Positions 1-11,200 of a stretch of 64,000 nucleotides of DNA are shown here, one piece after another. The translations under genes and the position numbers were made by a program. Positions within the stretch are counted from its first letter, which is position 1. Each line of letters begins with the position of its first letter. The DNA is from Norana najaformis. Its lineage: Eukaryota > Annelida > Clitellata > Crassiclitellata > Hormogastridae. The notes below the pieces were generated by a model. It saw only the letters and a list, made by a program, of their open reading frames with translations, had not been told where the DNA came from and did not search any database. The DNA is taken from positions 45,355,304 to 45,419,303 of the forward strand of contig OZ029916.1 of the NCBI GenBank assembly GCA_964023275.1. Direction: 5' to 3'.

Positions 1-540
1 GGAGCAGGAGGAGGAAGAGGAGAAATAAGAAGAACTTTTGTAACCATAATTGTTATTATATGTTATTTGTGTATGATTTTCGTAAAGAGCATTGGTAGCA
101 TTCGACTGACCTGTGTCTCATATCTTATGCTGCTTTCTAATTCTACATATTTGCATTGAATTCTTCTCCAATCACTTCTATTGTGCATCACTGCATTATG
201 CATGTGCTGCTGTTGATCCAATCCAATATTGAAACTCTTACTGAGCCAACTGATTTACGCACACGTGAACTGTAGGAATAAAAATATCTTCAATGGAAGA
301 TAAGTAAGTAAGTAATGCATTTGTTAACACGCCATGTGTCAATCATCTGAGCGAGGAATTGTGGATCTGGATGAGTCACAGCGTCAGACGTCAAAAACAA
401 GACGGTACAAATAGGTCTTAAGCCACTTTATGAACATGTCTAGCGAGATAGAGCTATGAGTCATGTAAAACGAGTTGTCTGAATCAACGGGAAAGACCAG
501 TGAGCAATCTAACATATCTAACCTACGTGCATATTAGAGA
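1..540. other. intergenic, no gene seen
   Basis: Nothing recognisable apart from a short purine-rich GAG/GAA run at the extreme left end. No protein-like reading frame or RNA fold was noticed. Confidence 0.5.
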
Positions 541-1485
541 CCTCGGCCGACTTTGCCCATACTTGTGCAGTACTCCAAACTTGATTACTGCAACTCCCTC
601 TTCTTTAAAAGCGACTCATATCCAATAAAACATCCACAAACGATCCAGAAAGCCCCTACCGGTGCAGTCACAAAAATTCCTAAACACCACTACATAATCC
701 CCGTACTCGGACCACTGCATTGGCTGAAGGTCCTATGGTGCGTCCACTACAAAATTGTGTCTCTTACCTACAGTGCCCCATAGTAGTCTCCAGTGTTTAA
801 CGACAGCTTGTGGCATCAAAGGCCCTTGACTCCGCCCTCCTCCTTTATCCAGGCTTGGAACTGGCACTACCCCAAACTTCTCAGCGCTCTTATATTCGCC
901 AGCTGTTCACTATTCAACTGCCAGATCTACTTGCTCTTCCTTATGCCTTGCTCTATCTCGACCTCCAATCTCCTCTCTCAAATTCTACGACCGCTCCTTA
1001 ATCTACGTGGTGCAGCTGTTTAGAACGAACTCCCGAAAGACTTCTACCAATTCGCTCATCCCCCTTTCTCGCCTGTCAATGCGAGCACTCCTCCGCTCGC
1101 CCTCTCTCCTGCATCTTTCCATTCAAGACTGAAAACCACACTCTTCAAGCTATCATATCCTGCTTCTATTCCTGCACCATCTCATGACCAACGATGCTCA
1201 CTGTAGCGCCATGCTGTCTCGCCAGCAATAATTACCTACGGAAGCACAACAGCTCTCACAGTACCCAAGTTGCTATGTGTGGTTGGCACTTAGCAGCAGA
1301 GAGAGGAAGGAACAATGGAGGAGCAAAAAGTATGGGGGGAATGTGAACTATCTTCCTCTTCCCATTATCTCAATTTTCGGTTCAATTCAACACATCCATC
1401 TTAGTCGTCTGACTGTCTGCCTGCCTGTAAGCTGGTTCCCGGGATTTAGCTTTCTTTGGGCGCTGTAGAAATCTTGAGCTTACTA
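541..1485 (+). mobile_element. CR1/L2-type LINE, decayed 3' part
   Basis: Conceptual translation shows the region just after the reverse-transcriptase core seen in CR1/L2 LINEs: SKLDYCNSL, then a run ending HYIIPVLGPLHWLK, then SYIRQLFTIQ and FHSRLKTTLFKLSYP. The pieces lie in different frames, so the copy is broken by several frameshifts. It is also interrupted at about 786-877 by repeat X. The right end matches the family's 3' UTR, with the GGGCGCTGTAGAAATC motif near 1453-1475. Confidence 0.75.
786..877 (+). repeat. repeat X core inside LINE copy
   Basis: A block of about 90 bp containing GTTTAACGACA...TGTGGCATCAAAGGC and CCTCCTTTATCCAGGCTTGG. Near-identical blocks occur at 9325-9440 (+), 28315-28430 (-) and 56350-56450 (-). 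Here it separates two adjoining pieces of LINE coding sequence, so it looks inserted. Confidence 0.6.
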
Positions 1486-2064
1486 TTATCTTCAATGACA
1501 GATATTCTGAACGAATGAGGAATTTTCCCTTTCCTTCGTTCAGGCAAACCACACCCTGCCAATTGCACCTCGATGTTCCTAGATTTGGCTTCTGACTAAG
1601 TGAAGGCCCGCCACGCTTCGCACGATTTCTCAGCTTTTAAAAGAGAAGTATGAAAACGCCTTTGCTTTTGTTTGGCTGCGATAGACCGTTTCGAAGTCAA
1701 ACAATGACGTGAATGCGGAAGTGAAACACTCAGAAGTTGAACATTGCTAAAATGAAAGACCGATTTCAACAATGGAGCCGGTGTAAATATTGGGCCGCTT
1801 TTATCTACAGACTTCCTGGTTCAAAGTAAATGACTTTCTAATGGCTTACGCTAGGATGAGTCGCTATTATCAGGCGATTATCATTAAGTTTGCTATAAGT
1901 AATGACGACTATACTTCTTGCTGCATTCTAGTCTAGTTCTCTTCACTTCATACAATACAATACAATACAATGCAACACAATACAATACAAATCTGAATAT
2001 TTTTAGCCAAAGAAAGCGAACAGATAAACTGATTTTACGCAACTTCACCTCTTGCAATTTCTGC
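1486..2064. other. intergenic, short ACAAT-type repeat
   Basis: No gene recognised. A short microsatellite of ACAAT-like units lies at about 1949-1990. Confidence 0.5.
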
Positions 2065-2245
2065 GCAGGTCTTTCACTCAAAACTGAAAACACTCCTCTT
2101 CTACAAATCTTATCTTATCTTGACCCAGAACCAAACCCTTCTTGTCAATCGATTTTGTTTTGACTGAGCGCCTGTGAATAAGCTGGTTTCCGCGACTTAG
2201 CTTTCGTTGGGCGCTGTAGAAATCTTGAGTTTTCGATTTCATTCT
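2065..2245 (+). mobile_element. CR1/L2-type LINE 3' UTR fragment
   Basis: Begins in the last codons of the LINE frame (TCTTTCACTCAAAACTGAAA) and runs through TTTTGACTGAGCGCCTGTGA and GGGCGCTGTAGAAATC, the hallmarks of this family's 3' end. Confidence 0.75.
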
Positions 2246-2683
2246 GTGTAACTCCCTTGTTTTAGCCAAAGAGGAAGAGAAGTTAAAAATAGCGCAGAAC
2301 ACTTGGAAAGTCTGATTTCCGGAGAGCAGGGCGTAAACTTAATTGTTAGAATTTCCTCCGCCATTTCGAACATCGCGCTTTCATCAAACGATTGCCGTAC
2401 TCTTTGATCCGGAGATTAATTTCAATGTCAATAATAATTAATTCTATAAATAGACGAACGCTCCGCTCTGTTCACACTTCGCTGACAGGTGCAGTGAAGT
2501 TAAGCACTTTCAACCCGGTTAATAATAATATCACGCCACATGGTGCACACGCAGCCCTCCGTCCTTTCGGCTACAAGGGACGGCGGAAGTATTGTAAAGT
2601 AAGACCTTCTTAGTCACCCATCTCTTTTGCTGTTTTTCAATGTTCTAGTTCTTTTGTAATAATAATCCTTTTCGTAACCGTAA

Positions 2684-2842
2684 GCTCGAGATTTCTACAA
2701 AAGCTAAGTCACGCGAACCAGCTTATTCACAGGCGCTCAGTCAAAACAAATCGTTAGGCAAGATGGGTTCGGTTTCAGGTCAAGATCCAAGAGTCAGGCA
2801 GGCAGGAAGTCAGGCGGCTACGGTGGATGGTGTTTGGAATTA
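2684..2842 (-). mobile_element. CR1/L2-type LINE 3' UTR fragment
   Basis: Reverse-complement copy of the same 3' end, reading from CTCGAGATTTCTAC through AGGCGCTCAGTCAAAACAAA to the GGTTCGGTTTCAGGTCAAGA block. Confidence 0.75.
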
Positions 2843-3842
2843 GATAACTGTGATTATGAATTTGTACAGCGCAGCTTCAGAAGATCGAAGCGCTCCCGAA
2901 CTGATAACGAAAGGTCATGAACCAAGCGAACGGTTTTCAAGCGATCACGGAAGTGCGTTCTTTCGCTGCCTTTGCTTGATTTCCAGCCGTCTGTTCTCTC
3001 GATTTCTCATTTCCTGTTTCCGATTCAAACATTTATCGTGCCTTTTCTCTCGAGTTTCCAGCTTTTTCGACTTCATTTCTATTCACAGAATTATTTTTAA
3101 TCTGCAAGTTCTTTGAGCAGTTGGGCAAACGTCACGTAAGACAGTTGGGTGGGAACATATCAGTTGCGTTCTCCCACCCAAAAGTGACTTTCAACAGCGG
3201 CGCCAAGCCCTGGGCCCAGGGCCGTCGTAATCATTTGTTATGTAGGCCTCCGCAAGTGACTATGTCTGTAACTTCCTCTATTGTAATTGTGTTTACAGGC
3301 GGCCTACTAAGTGAAGTCTTATTGCTGCTTCGTCTGCCAGTTGCTTCCCAGACACAAGTAGTGCTTTGTCGTTATTTAGTCTTCGCTTTCAGCGATAAAC
3401 ATGCATAAACGAAAGAACGAATGAATTGAAACTGATAAGAAAAACACGAATTCAATATAGTTCAACAAAACCGGTTTACGGACATCGTTGTAAGAAATGA
3501 GCCACATGAGTTTCCTGAGAAGAACTTATTTTAGAAGCTTTTTACTGTAACAGAACTGCCTTTGTAACAACCGTTCCTTGCTTTAGCTCCTACTGGGATA
3601 CAATATTCGGAACTAAGACTCACTAATCTATCTAGTCTAGTCCAGTAAAATCCAATCCAGTACAATCTAATATAATCTCATCTTATCGAAGCTAGTCTGA
3701 TCTAATCCAGGATTTTCTAGTCTGCGAACAGAGCGCATTAATCGTAATAATGGGCTTATACACAAGGTATCAATCGATGGCTGCTTATAAGTAAAACTGC
3801 ATTTCATAATCAAAATCATTCCATGCATTCCATCTATCTAAT
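2843..3842. other. intergenic, degenerate pentanucleotide tract
   Basis: No gene recognised. A degenerate TCTAATCCAG-like tandem tract occupies about 3628-3722. Confidence 0.45.
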
Positions 3843-4062
3843 CCATTGGCTACATCGATAAGCGCGTACGCCAAGGGAACCTCTGTGTGTGAGGATCCCC
3901 GGTTCGCTTCCCTGTCGTGGGTTATTTCAGAGATTTGAATCTCTGGGTAGCACGGTCCGTGCATGAGTACCTAAAATGGCGTGAAGCGGTGGCGAAGGAG
4001 CTCACCCGATAGGGTCGAGGCCATACGGTAGCTATAGAAAAACGTGTACAATTCACAATTTT
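3843..4062 (+). mobile_element. tRNA-derived SINE (family S1)
   Basis: The head resembles a tRNA gene: an A-box-like TTGGCTACATCGATAAGCGC followed about 45 bp later by the B-box-like GGTTCGCTTCC. The body ends in GGGTCGAGGCCATACGGTAG. The same body recurs near 18660-18925, 22735-22895, 38140-38370 and 52835-52995. Confidence 0.7.
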
Positions 4063-4454
4063 CCACCGCAATCTATATTCAAAATCAGTCAAGACTGAAG
4101 AGGACACCTAGAATGGAAAATAACCGACATAGTTCCGCTTGCACCAATGGGCTTAACTCATTGCCTTGTTTGCCTTTTCGGGCCGACTTTGCTCCACACC
4201 CTACGTGGTACGTCACACGGTTCAGTGGACTTGCATAAATTTGCATGAAACACGAGCTCAATAAATACCGATCTCGCTGTGACATCTCGCTGATCTTGTA
4301 CGCTTCGGTGAGCACGGTACCAGACTACAGACTATTGGCGGATGGATACATACATTGTACATACATCAAATGCCTGCTGTGTGCATGCCTGCGTATACGC
4401 CTGAGGTGCCTTGTGGCCATTATAAAAGTGTGTGGGAAATGGTATAGTTGATGG

Positions 4455-4790
4455 GAACTAGTCTGGTCCAGTGGGGAAGACCTATGAACAGGAAATGTAG
4501 GCCCCCTATGTTGAGTGATTAGCAACTGACATCTTCGATGAGAGATAGTCTGGTCCAGTGGGAAAGGCCTATTAAAGAGGAAATGTACCTTGAACGATTG
4601 GCAAATGGTATCTTCAATAAGGGATAGTCTAGTCCAGTGGGAAATGCCTATGAAGAGGAAGTGTATGTTGAGTGATTAGCAACTTGTATCTTCAGTGAGA
4701 GATAGTCTAGCATAGTGGGGAAGACCTGTGAAGGAGGAAATGTACCTTGAATGAGTGACAAATGGTATCTTCAATGAGAAATGTATGTAT
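4455..4790 (+). repeat. minisatellite, ~80-bp unit, about four copies
   Basis: Units start GATAGTCT(G/A)GTCCAGTGGG, continue through a GAGGAAATGTA motif and end in TATCTTCAATGAG. A diverged extra piece (GTGGAGAAGACCTATG) lies at about 5070-5130. Confidence 0.7.
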
Positions 4791-5062
4791 GTATAAGATA
4801 TACGTATGTATAAAAAATGTATGTATAGATACTTGTGTATGTATATATTGTAATTAGTAACTTCTAATGCGCCGGGGTCTAATGCACAAGGCATGAACCG
4901 ATGGCATGCATACATATAAGCATGTATATGAATGCGTGTATGCATGGGTGTACGTATGCATGCATGCGTGTATGTGTATGTATGTGTATGTATGTTGTAT
5001 GTATATGTATGTATGTTTATGCATCTCTATGTATGTATATATGCATGTATTTTTATGTATGC
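4780..5062 (-). repeat. ATGT microsatellite, left arm of fold-back
   Basis: Long imperfect ATGT/GTAT tract. At 4852-4908 it contains, in minus orientation, a unit (GATGCCTTGTGCATTAGAC type) that recurs in plus orientation at 5836-5892 and 6277-6336. Confidence 0.65.
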
Positions 5063-5689
5063 GTCTCGCCTAGTGGAGAAGACCTATGCAGAGGGCATAT
5101 ACCTCGAATGAGATACTGCGTATACCAGTTGGGGTAGTCCCTCTTATCAGACATATCTCACCCTGGATATAACACTGATATAAACTCGACCCGAACCATT
5201 ATCGGGGTTCAATAGTCGGGTAACAGCGGCGTTTCAGTGTACTCAGTATGTGTAGGGCGATTGAGAGAGAGCTCTTTCCTTATGGCAGGCGTCCAAGTGC
5301 TTTGGCGACAAGTGTATGCGTTTGCACTCGAGTGTTTATCTGCTCCGTAAACCAGTTCGATCGTAAATTGTCTTATCTCAACGGGCAAATTAAAAATCAA
5401 TAAATAATTCAGCGTAAAAATCGGAAATCGTTTGGACACCTGGTCAACACGGCAATAAGTCAGAATCAGGCTGGCAGTAGTCACGTGTCCGTATTGAAAT
5501 CGTTTGATTTATGGTCCATATTCATCGACGTAACTGTCACGACTGCCGGGCACACCTGGGTAAAAAGTCCCCTCTTGACTCTTTTTTTCTTCTCCTTAAG
5601 TCTGCTTCGATGCAACTCCAAACTCCATACATATGTAGCCATCACCGTATTTGCGTAATTCTTAAATTGTGCTATATAAATCTCAGATA

Positions 5690-5892
5690 CATACATACAT
5701 ACATACATGCACACATACGTACATACATACACATATACACATACACATACATACATATATACATACATACATACGTACATACATACATATATATACATAC
5801 ATACGTACAGGCATACATATGCATTCATACATCGGTTGATGCCTTGTGCATTAGACACTGGCGCGTTAAAAGTTACTTATTACGGTTACAGC
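5690..5892 (+). repeat. ACAT microsatellite plus unit Y, right arm
   Basis: ACAT-type tract followed by a unit with TTGATGCCTTGTGCATTAGA and CGTTAAAAGTTAC. It is the reverse complement of the 4780-5062 arm, giving an inverted pair about 0.65 kb apart. Confidence 0.65.
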
Positions 5893-6224
5893 ATATACAA
5901 ACATACATTTTTATTTAATTTTATTGCCCCACAAAAAACATAAAATATATTACATAAAATTTAGGTGGGATACAAGAGGCAGACCCAGAAAGAAACCATG
6001 TTCCGCTTAATTGGGACGGCTACATCACATGGAATGCTTTTTGAAATGGCGAATAATTTACTTAATAGGACTATAGTTCAGTTGGACTTGAGCAAACCGA
6101 ACCTTTCTAAAAAGAACCAAACACCTTAACTAACAAAATGAATTAATTCGTATAAATTCACTTATTGTGTTAAGTCAAAATATGTGCGTATATAATGTTT
6201 AAATAATTTTTTATTTATATTTTA

Positions 6225-6385
6225 TACATACATGCAGACATACATACATACACGCATACATATACATACATACATCGGTTGATGCCTTGTGCACTAGACA
6301 CTGGCGTGTTAAAAGTTACCAATTACAGTTACAATAGATACATACGCATACATACATACATGCACTACAAGCATGCATACATCCA
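6225..6385 (+). repeat. third copy of ACAT tract plus unit Y
   Basis: ACAT-type tract, then TTGATGCCTTGTGCACTAGA and GTGTTAAAAGTTACC, then more ACAT repeat. Same orientation as the 5690-5892 copy. Confidence 0.65.
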
Positions 6386-6639
6386 TACCGTTAAAATCAG
6401 AATCGAAACCGAAGTTACCCAAAATCTGCAACCGATTTGGCTTTAACTGAGCGATTCCACGAAGGTGCTTTCCTCTTCTGAGTTTTTTTGGGCTGAATAA
6501 ATAAAATGGTACTTGTCATTACAATTAAGAAAACGAGTTAATAAACGTTAATCAGAAACCGATGTAGTGAAAATCGTGATTGATAACATCTTAATGCTGC
6601 CAAGGCGCCTTGACTTTCCTACACCATTTCTGACAATAG

Positions 6640-6869
6640 TAGATTAGTAGTTTCCATTGTTTAACGACATCTTATGCTTTCCAGATCCGTTGACATTTAA
6701 TAGTTTATTTTAACAATTAGTTTAATACAAACTGAACGCTGTTGATATATAGACAATTTTAGGGCATTTTAGGGTGTCTAAGGAGAGACTTACATGTAGT
6801 TCAGCCAGTGTTTAGCGACATCTTGTGGATGCCAGGCCTTCGACGTCGACCACACCTCTTCCCACGAGT
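6640..6869 (+). repeat. repeat X variants next to a LINE
   Basis: Two diverged copies of the repeat X motif: GTTTAACGACATCTTATG near 6660, and GTTTAGCGACATCTTGTGG with GACGTCGACC near 6810-6855. They directly precede LINE coding sequence. Confidence 0.5.
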
Positions 6870-7506
6870 TACTAAAAATTTGATACGTCAAAACCAAAAA
6901 ACCAAAACCCCCAAACACCATCACATCACCTCTGTTCTCAAATCACTGCACTGGCTTCAAATACCAGAACGAATAGAGTACAAAGTCTTATCCCTCACCT
7001 ACAACACACTTCAATCCTCCCAACCCTCCTATCTTCGTCAATTATTTACTATCCAACCACTCCGTTCAACCCGCTCCTCATCTGTCCTAACACTTCTTCG
7101 ACCCCCAGTCACCTCATCCTTAAAATTTGGAAATCGCTGCCCCACCCCTTTGGAATAAACTCCCGCCAGAATTGCGACAGTTGTCTGGTCAATCATACGA
7201 ACTCACCAACACGTCACCTCTTTCAGATTCTGCGCAGGTCTTTCACTCAAGACTGAAAATACTTCTTTTGCAAAAATCTTATCCTGATTCTTCCTCTTCC
7301 CCTTATCTCTCTTCTCGCTTCAATTTCAAACATCATCCACCGTAGCCGTCCGACTGCCTGACTGCCTGACTCCTGGATCCTTGACCTGGAACCGAACCCT
7401 TTTGCCTAGCGATTTTGTTTTGACTGAGCGCCTGTGAATAAGCTGGTTCCCGCGACTTAGCTTTCGTTGGGCGCTGTAGAAATCTCGAGATTACGATTAC
7501 GATTGC
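6870..7506 (+). mobile_element. CR1/L2-type LINE, 5'-truncated
   Basis: Encodes the C-terminal tail of a CR1/L2 reverse-transcriptase polyprotein: KTPKHHHITSVLKSLHWLQ, SYLRQLFTIQP, then after one frameshift near 7130-7150 PPLWNKLPPELRQL and FHSRLKILLLQKSYP, ending KHHPP-stop. The complete 3' UTR follows and ends in ATTACGATTACGATT. It is the best-preserved copy of the family in the window. Confidence 0.85.
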
Positions 7507-7539
7507 ATTCGCATTGAACACATTTGAGGAATTGACAAA

Positions 7540-7682
7540 TATTTATATATATTCTTTTTTGAGTCCATTTTTAAGGTGTCTAAGGAGAGCGTTACGTTAG
7601 CCAGCGTTGATGATGCCAGGTCGCCGACGTCGACCATACCTCGCCTTACAAGATATTTGGTTATGGACAACGCCAAACTTAA
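7540..7682 (+). repeat. repeat X-associated block
   Basis: Contains ATTCTTTTTTGAG, TAAGGTGTCTAAGGAGAGCG, CGACGTCGACCATACCTCGC and TTATGGACAACGCCAAACTT. An almost identical block lies at 9460-9600. Both are followed at once by an inverted LINE tail. Confidence 0.6.
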
Positions 7683-7935
7683 ATCGTAATCGTAATCCCC
7701 AGATTTATACAGCGCCAAACGAAATATAAATCGCGGGAATCAGCTTATTTAGAGGCGCTCAGTCAAAACAAAACCAATAGGCAAAAAGGGTTCGGTTTGA
7801 GGTCAAGATCCAAGAGTCAGACAGAGAGACAGCGTGGCAGCAACTGTGGGTGGTGTTTGGGATTGGAGCGGAGACAGAGATCAGAGGAAGAAGGGGAGTC
7901 AGGATGGGATCTTTGAAAGAGGAATGCAAATAGTT
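7683..7935 (-). mobile_element. CR1/L2-type LINE 3' end
   Basis: Reverse-complement LINE 3' UTR, starting at the ATTACG-type tail and reaching into the last coding segment (GGGATTGGAGCGG then AGAGGAAGAAGGGG). Confidence 0.7.
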
Positions 7936-7959
7936 TCTGTTTAAAGACGCTGTGTTATA

Positions 7960-8170
7960 GCGGAGATGCTTAGCGTCACCCTCCTCCTTTATCCAGGCTT
8001 TGGACGGACACCACCCGACTAAAGATAGTGGCGGATTTAAACAGTTGACGATTATATAGCGTCATTTGAAACCATTTTCAAGGATTCTTAGGAGAACGTT
8101 GCATTAGGCAATGTTCAGGGACAGTGTGGATGACACGGCCGTTGACGTCGACCTTACCTTAATAGTCAAG
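7960..8170 (+). repeat. repeat X variant
   Basis: Contains CCTCCTCCTTTATCCAGGCT, AGTGGCGGATTTAAA and GTTGACGTCGACC in the same order as the 9325-9600 copy but diverged. Confidence 0.45.
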
Positions 8171-9324
8171 AGCACGGAGGTACAATATTAACAGATTATT
8201 TTTACGACGTCATTATGACGGCCACGGCTAAGGCACACACGTGGCCAAAGTGACATTACAAAGTGTGACGTAAAGTTACGCGACTGCGCGTTTTTATGCA
8301 GAGACAGTTTTGAAACAACATAGCATAACATAACATCACTTGGCGTAACGAAATATAACTTCACTTAACATCACATAACTTTTCTCATAAGAAAAACACA
8401 ACACAACAAAGACAGCGAGAAAATAGGGCATATAAATGAGTCAGCGAAATTTAACAACTCAGCTCGTGGGCTTTCTTATAGAGGCGTATGCAAATTGAAA
8501 AAATACAATAGAATACAATTTTACAATAGCGAAAACATAACATAACAATTCACTGACGCTACATACGACGTCATACTAACTTCACGAAACTTGTAGGCAT
8601 AGGTGTGGCATTTTATCAAAGCAGAAAACTCTTGGGCTTGAATTACTGTCTAGACTTGAAGCCATTCCCGTGACGTCAATTTCAGCATCAGTTTTGAATG
8701 GATATTTGTGGCATGGCTTCAATAATGTGTGTTTAAAGCAAATCTTCGCTGTCTAGCCTTTCTTTTGCCGCAGTCCCTTTGTTGCGTTCCAGAAGAATAT
8801 CACACAATGAAAGGCTTTGTATAGGCAGTTCATCACGCCCAGTGCTTTTATGCTGACGGATGCTTCAATAAACTGCCACGCCTATGTGTACAAGTTCCAA
8901 CCATCCGGAAAAGTATGACCCCTGTTACAATTTTCAGGTATCCACCTTCGGGATAAGAATTCTATTTGCAAGGGTCCTTCTTCCGACAAAGTATTGCATT
9001 TTAAAGTATCTACCTTTCAAAAATGATTTACAGTTTCAGTTATCCACATTTCGACAAGGAAAGCATTTTTCAGTCATCAACCATCTTTCGACAAGAGTTG
9101 CACTTCGGTTTATTTCTGCATATTTGGAGACATTTTTATTCGTTGAGTGTGCTGTATTTTTGCAAAGCATTGGACTTTATAGCTGTGCTTCGATTTTGAA
9201 GATGCAATAAAACCACGGTGAATGCATAAGTAGGCAGGTATAGGCTAAGTATTTAGCTTATGAGTGCAGGACTCTCGAGCTCCGTTGGATAGCTTCTTTA
9301 ATAGCGCTAAATGAAGTAGTAGCA
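8171..9324. other. intergenic, no gene seen
   Basis: No recognisable coding exon. Several CATAACA/CACAACA runs near 8320-8540. An open frame at 8884-9210 has no family resemblance that I recognise. Confidence 0.45.
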
Positions 9325-9600
9325 GTTCCTCAGTTTAACGACATCTTATGGCATCAAAGGCCGTTCACGTCGCCCTCCTCCTGTATCCAGGCTTGGGACT
9401 GGCACTACCCCAAACAAGGCAGTGGCGGAGTTACTAAATGAAGTTATCAACGCTTTTATATATATAATATTCTTTTTTGAGGCCATTTTTAAGGTGTCTA
9501 AGGAGAGCGTTACGTTAGCCAGTGTTGCGGATGTCAAGTCGTTGACGTCGACCATACCTCGCCTTACAAGTTATTTGGTTATGGACAACGCTAAACTTAA
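9325..9600 (+). repeat. repeat X, fullest copy
   Basis: Runs from GTTTAACGACATCTTATGGC through TGTATCCAGGCTTGGGACTG and GGCAGTGGCGGAGTTAC to CGACCATACCTCGCCTTACA and ACGCTAAACTTAAATCG. An inverted LINE tail (TCGTAATCGTAATCTCGAG) follows directly to about 9640. Confidence 0.6.
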
Positions 9601-9740
9601 ATCGTAATCGTAATCTCGAGATTTCTACAGCGCCCAATGGATGGGTTGGTAGATGTGAAGATAAAGTATCACAGTTCCACATAGATCATTAAAACTTCCA
9701 GTTTGCCTTACCTGCATTTGTTCTACCTTTACGGTTGTTG

Positions 9741-9822
9741 AATCTCCGAGATACAATATTTAAATTTCTCATATACAGTATTTAAATCTCCGAGATACAG
9801 TATTTAAATCTCTGAGACAGAG
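9741..9822 (+). repeat. 22-bp tandem repeat, nearly four copies
   Basis: Units of the form AATCTCCGAGATACAGTATT plus TA, head to tail, with a few substitutions. Confidence 0.75.
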
Positions 9823-10317
9823 TAGCAGTTATCACAACTACAGATAAAGCAACCCAATAGGTCAATTCAGGTCACTGGTCTCTCGCAGAATGTTGTAAAT
9901 ACGAATGCATTTCAGGCGCCAGTCTACATGTTGTAGGTTTTCGGCGATATATTCCCATAACTCGGTAGTTTCTGATTCTACTAAAACCAAGGCTTAGAAA
10001 CTGATTTTAACCAGACAAGTGTGCGACTCGAAGATCAGCTTAGATTCGGTGAGATCATTCAGCTGTAACGGGAAGGTCATAGACTCTGGTGGCAGACTCG
10101 TTTCTATCAATGATTTCGAAGGTGGGCAGCCTACGCCACTAAGGGAGAGACTTTGGTCGGTTGACCCTAAGTATTCACACTACAAAGGCCATCATTCTGA
10201 CTAAACAAATTAGTTTTGTGCGGGAATTCGGAATGCCTGAGCATACCACGAAACTGGAGCTGTGATGACAAAGTTTCATGGTAGAAGATTTAGGAAGCTG
10301 CGTATGGTAGATGAATT
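9823..10317. other. intergenic, no gene seen
   Basis: Unique-looking sequence. An open frame at 10019-10204 shows no recognisable family. Confidence 0.4.
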
Positions 10318-10650
10318 GGTAAGTATTCGTAAGCGTAAAGATTTCTACAGCGCTCAACAAAAGCTAAGTCGCAGGAACCAGCTTATTGGCAGGCGGCTCT
10401 CAGTTAAAACAAAATCGTTAAGCAGGAGGGTTCGAAACGGTTCCAGGTCAAGATCCAAGAAGCAGGCAACGGTGGATGGTGTTTGGAATTGGAGCGACAA
10501 GATAGATAAGGGGAAGAGGAAGAATAGGATAGGATTGTGGAAAAGGAGTATTTTTAGTTTTGAGTGAAAAGACCTGCGCCGAGATTACAAGGGGTGAAGT
10601 GTTGGTGAGTTCGTATGATGGGTCAGATAATTGTCGTAATTCTGGCGTCA
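10318..10650 (-). mobile_element. CR1/L2-type LINE 3' end
   Basis: Reverse complement of the family's 3' UTR (GATTTCTACAGCGC, CAGGTCAAGATCCAAG), continuing into the coding end (GTTTTGAGTGAAAAGACCTG) and the upstream DLSDPSYE-type region near 10600-10640. Confidence 0.75.
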
Positions 10651-11072
10651 GTAAGTATTTTAAAAGCAGCGGGTATCCTTATATTGACTCGAAAGAAGCC
10701 TGCACATAATACTATTATTGCATACAGAATGTCAAAATCAAGTACTTAAATTATAACATAGGCAGCTGAGCAAACCTAAGCATTTTTATTTCGACATCAA
10801 GTGGGAATTTCAATGTGTAAACATTTGCTCATAAAAACGGTGCATATATTTACAGACTGAAAATTACGATGCCGGTATAATACTAAACATGTCCTAAACA
10901 GAAGGAGTTCACATGGCCTAAAACCAGGCATGTTCGTTCCATTACAAAGTCTAACATGTGAGAGATCTCCGAATGCAGTGCGCTCAATTGTCAACCTGGG
11001 GAGGGCGAGAGACGGTTATCGTAACCGTGTATTGCGAACTCTTCATTCTCATCGGTTACATTCTCCATCTTC

Positions 11073-11200
11073 GTAATCGTAATCTCCGGATTTATTCAGC
11101 GCCCAAAAAGCTAAATCGTTGGAAACAGCCTGTTCACAGGCCCTTAGAAAAAGAACAAATACGGCTAGGCAGGCAAGGTCAGGTTCGTTTCCAAGTCCAT
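11073..11200 (-). mobile_element. CR1/L2-type LINE tail fragment
   Basis: Starts TCGTAATCGTAATCTCCGGA, then GCGCCCAAAAAGCTAAATCG and an AGGTTCGTTTCCAAG block, the diverged 3' UTR of the same family. Confidence 0.6.

Noticed and set aside
5481-5918. Long overlapping open frames rich in Tyr, Val, His and Thr on both strands
   Set aside because: They translate the ACAT/ATGT microsatellite and carry no protein signal.
8884-9210. 108-residue open frame
   Set aside because: No start context, splice context or recognisable family; the DNA shows loose internal repetition (TTTCGACAAG).
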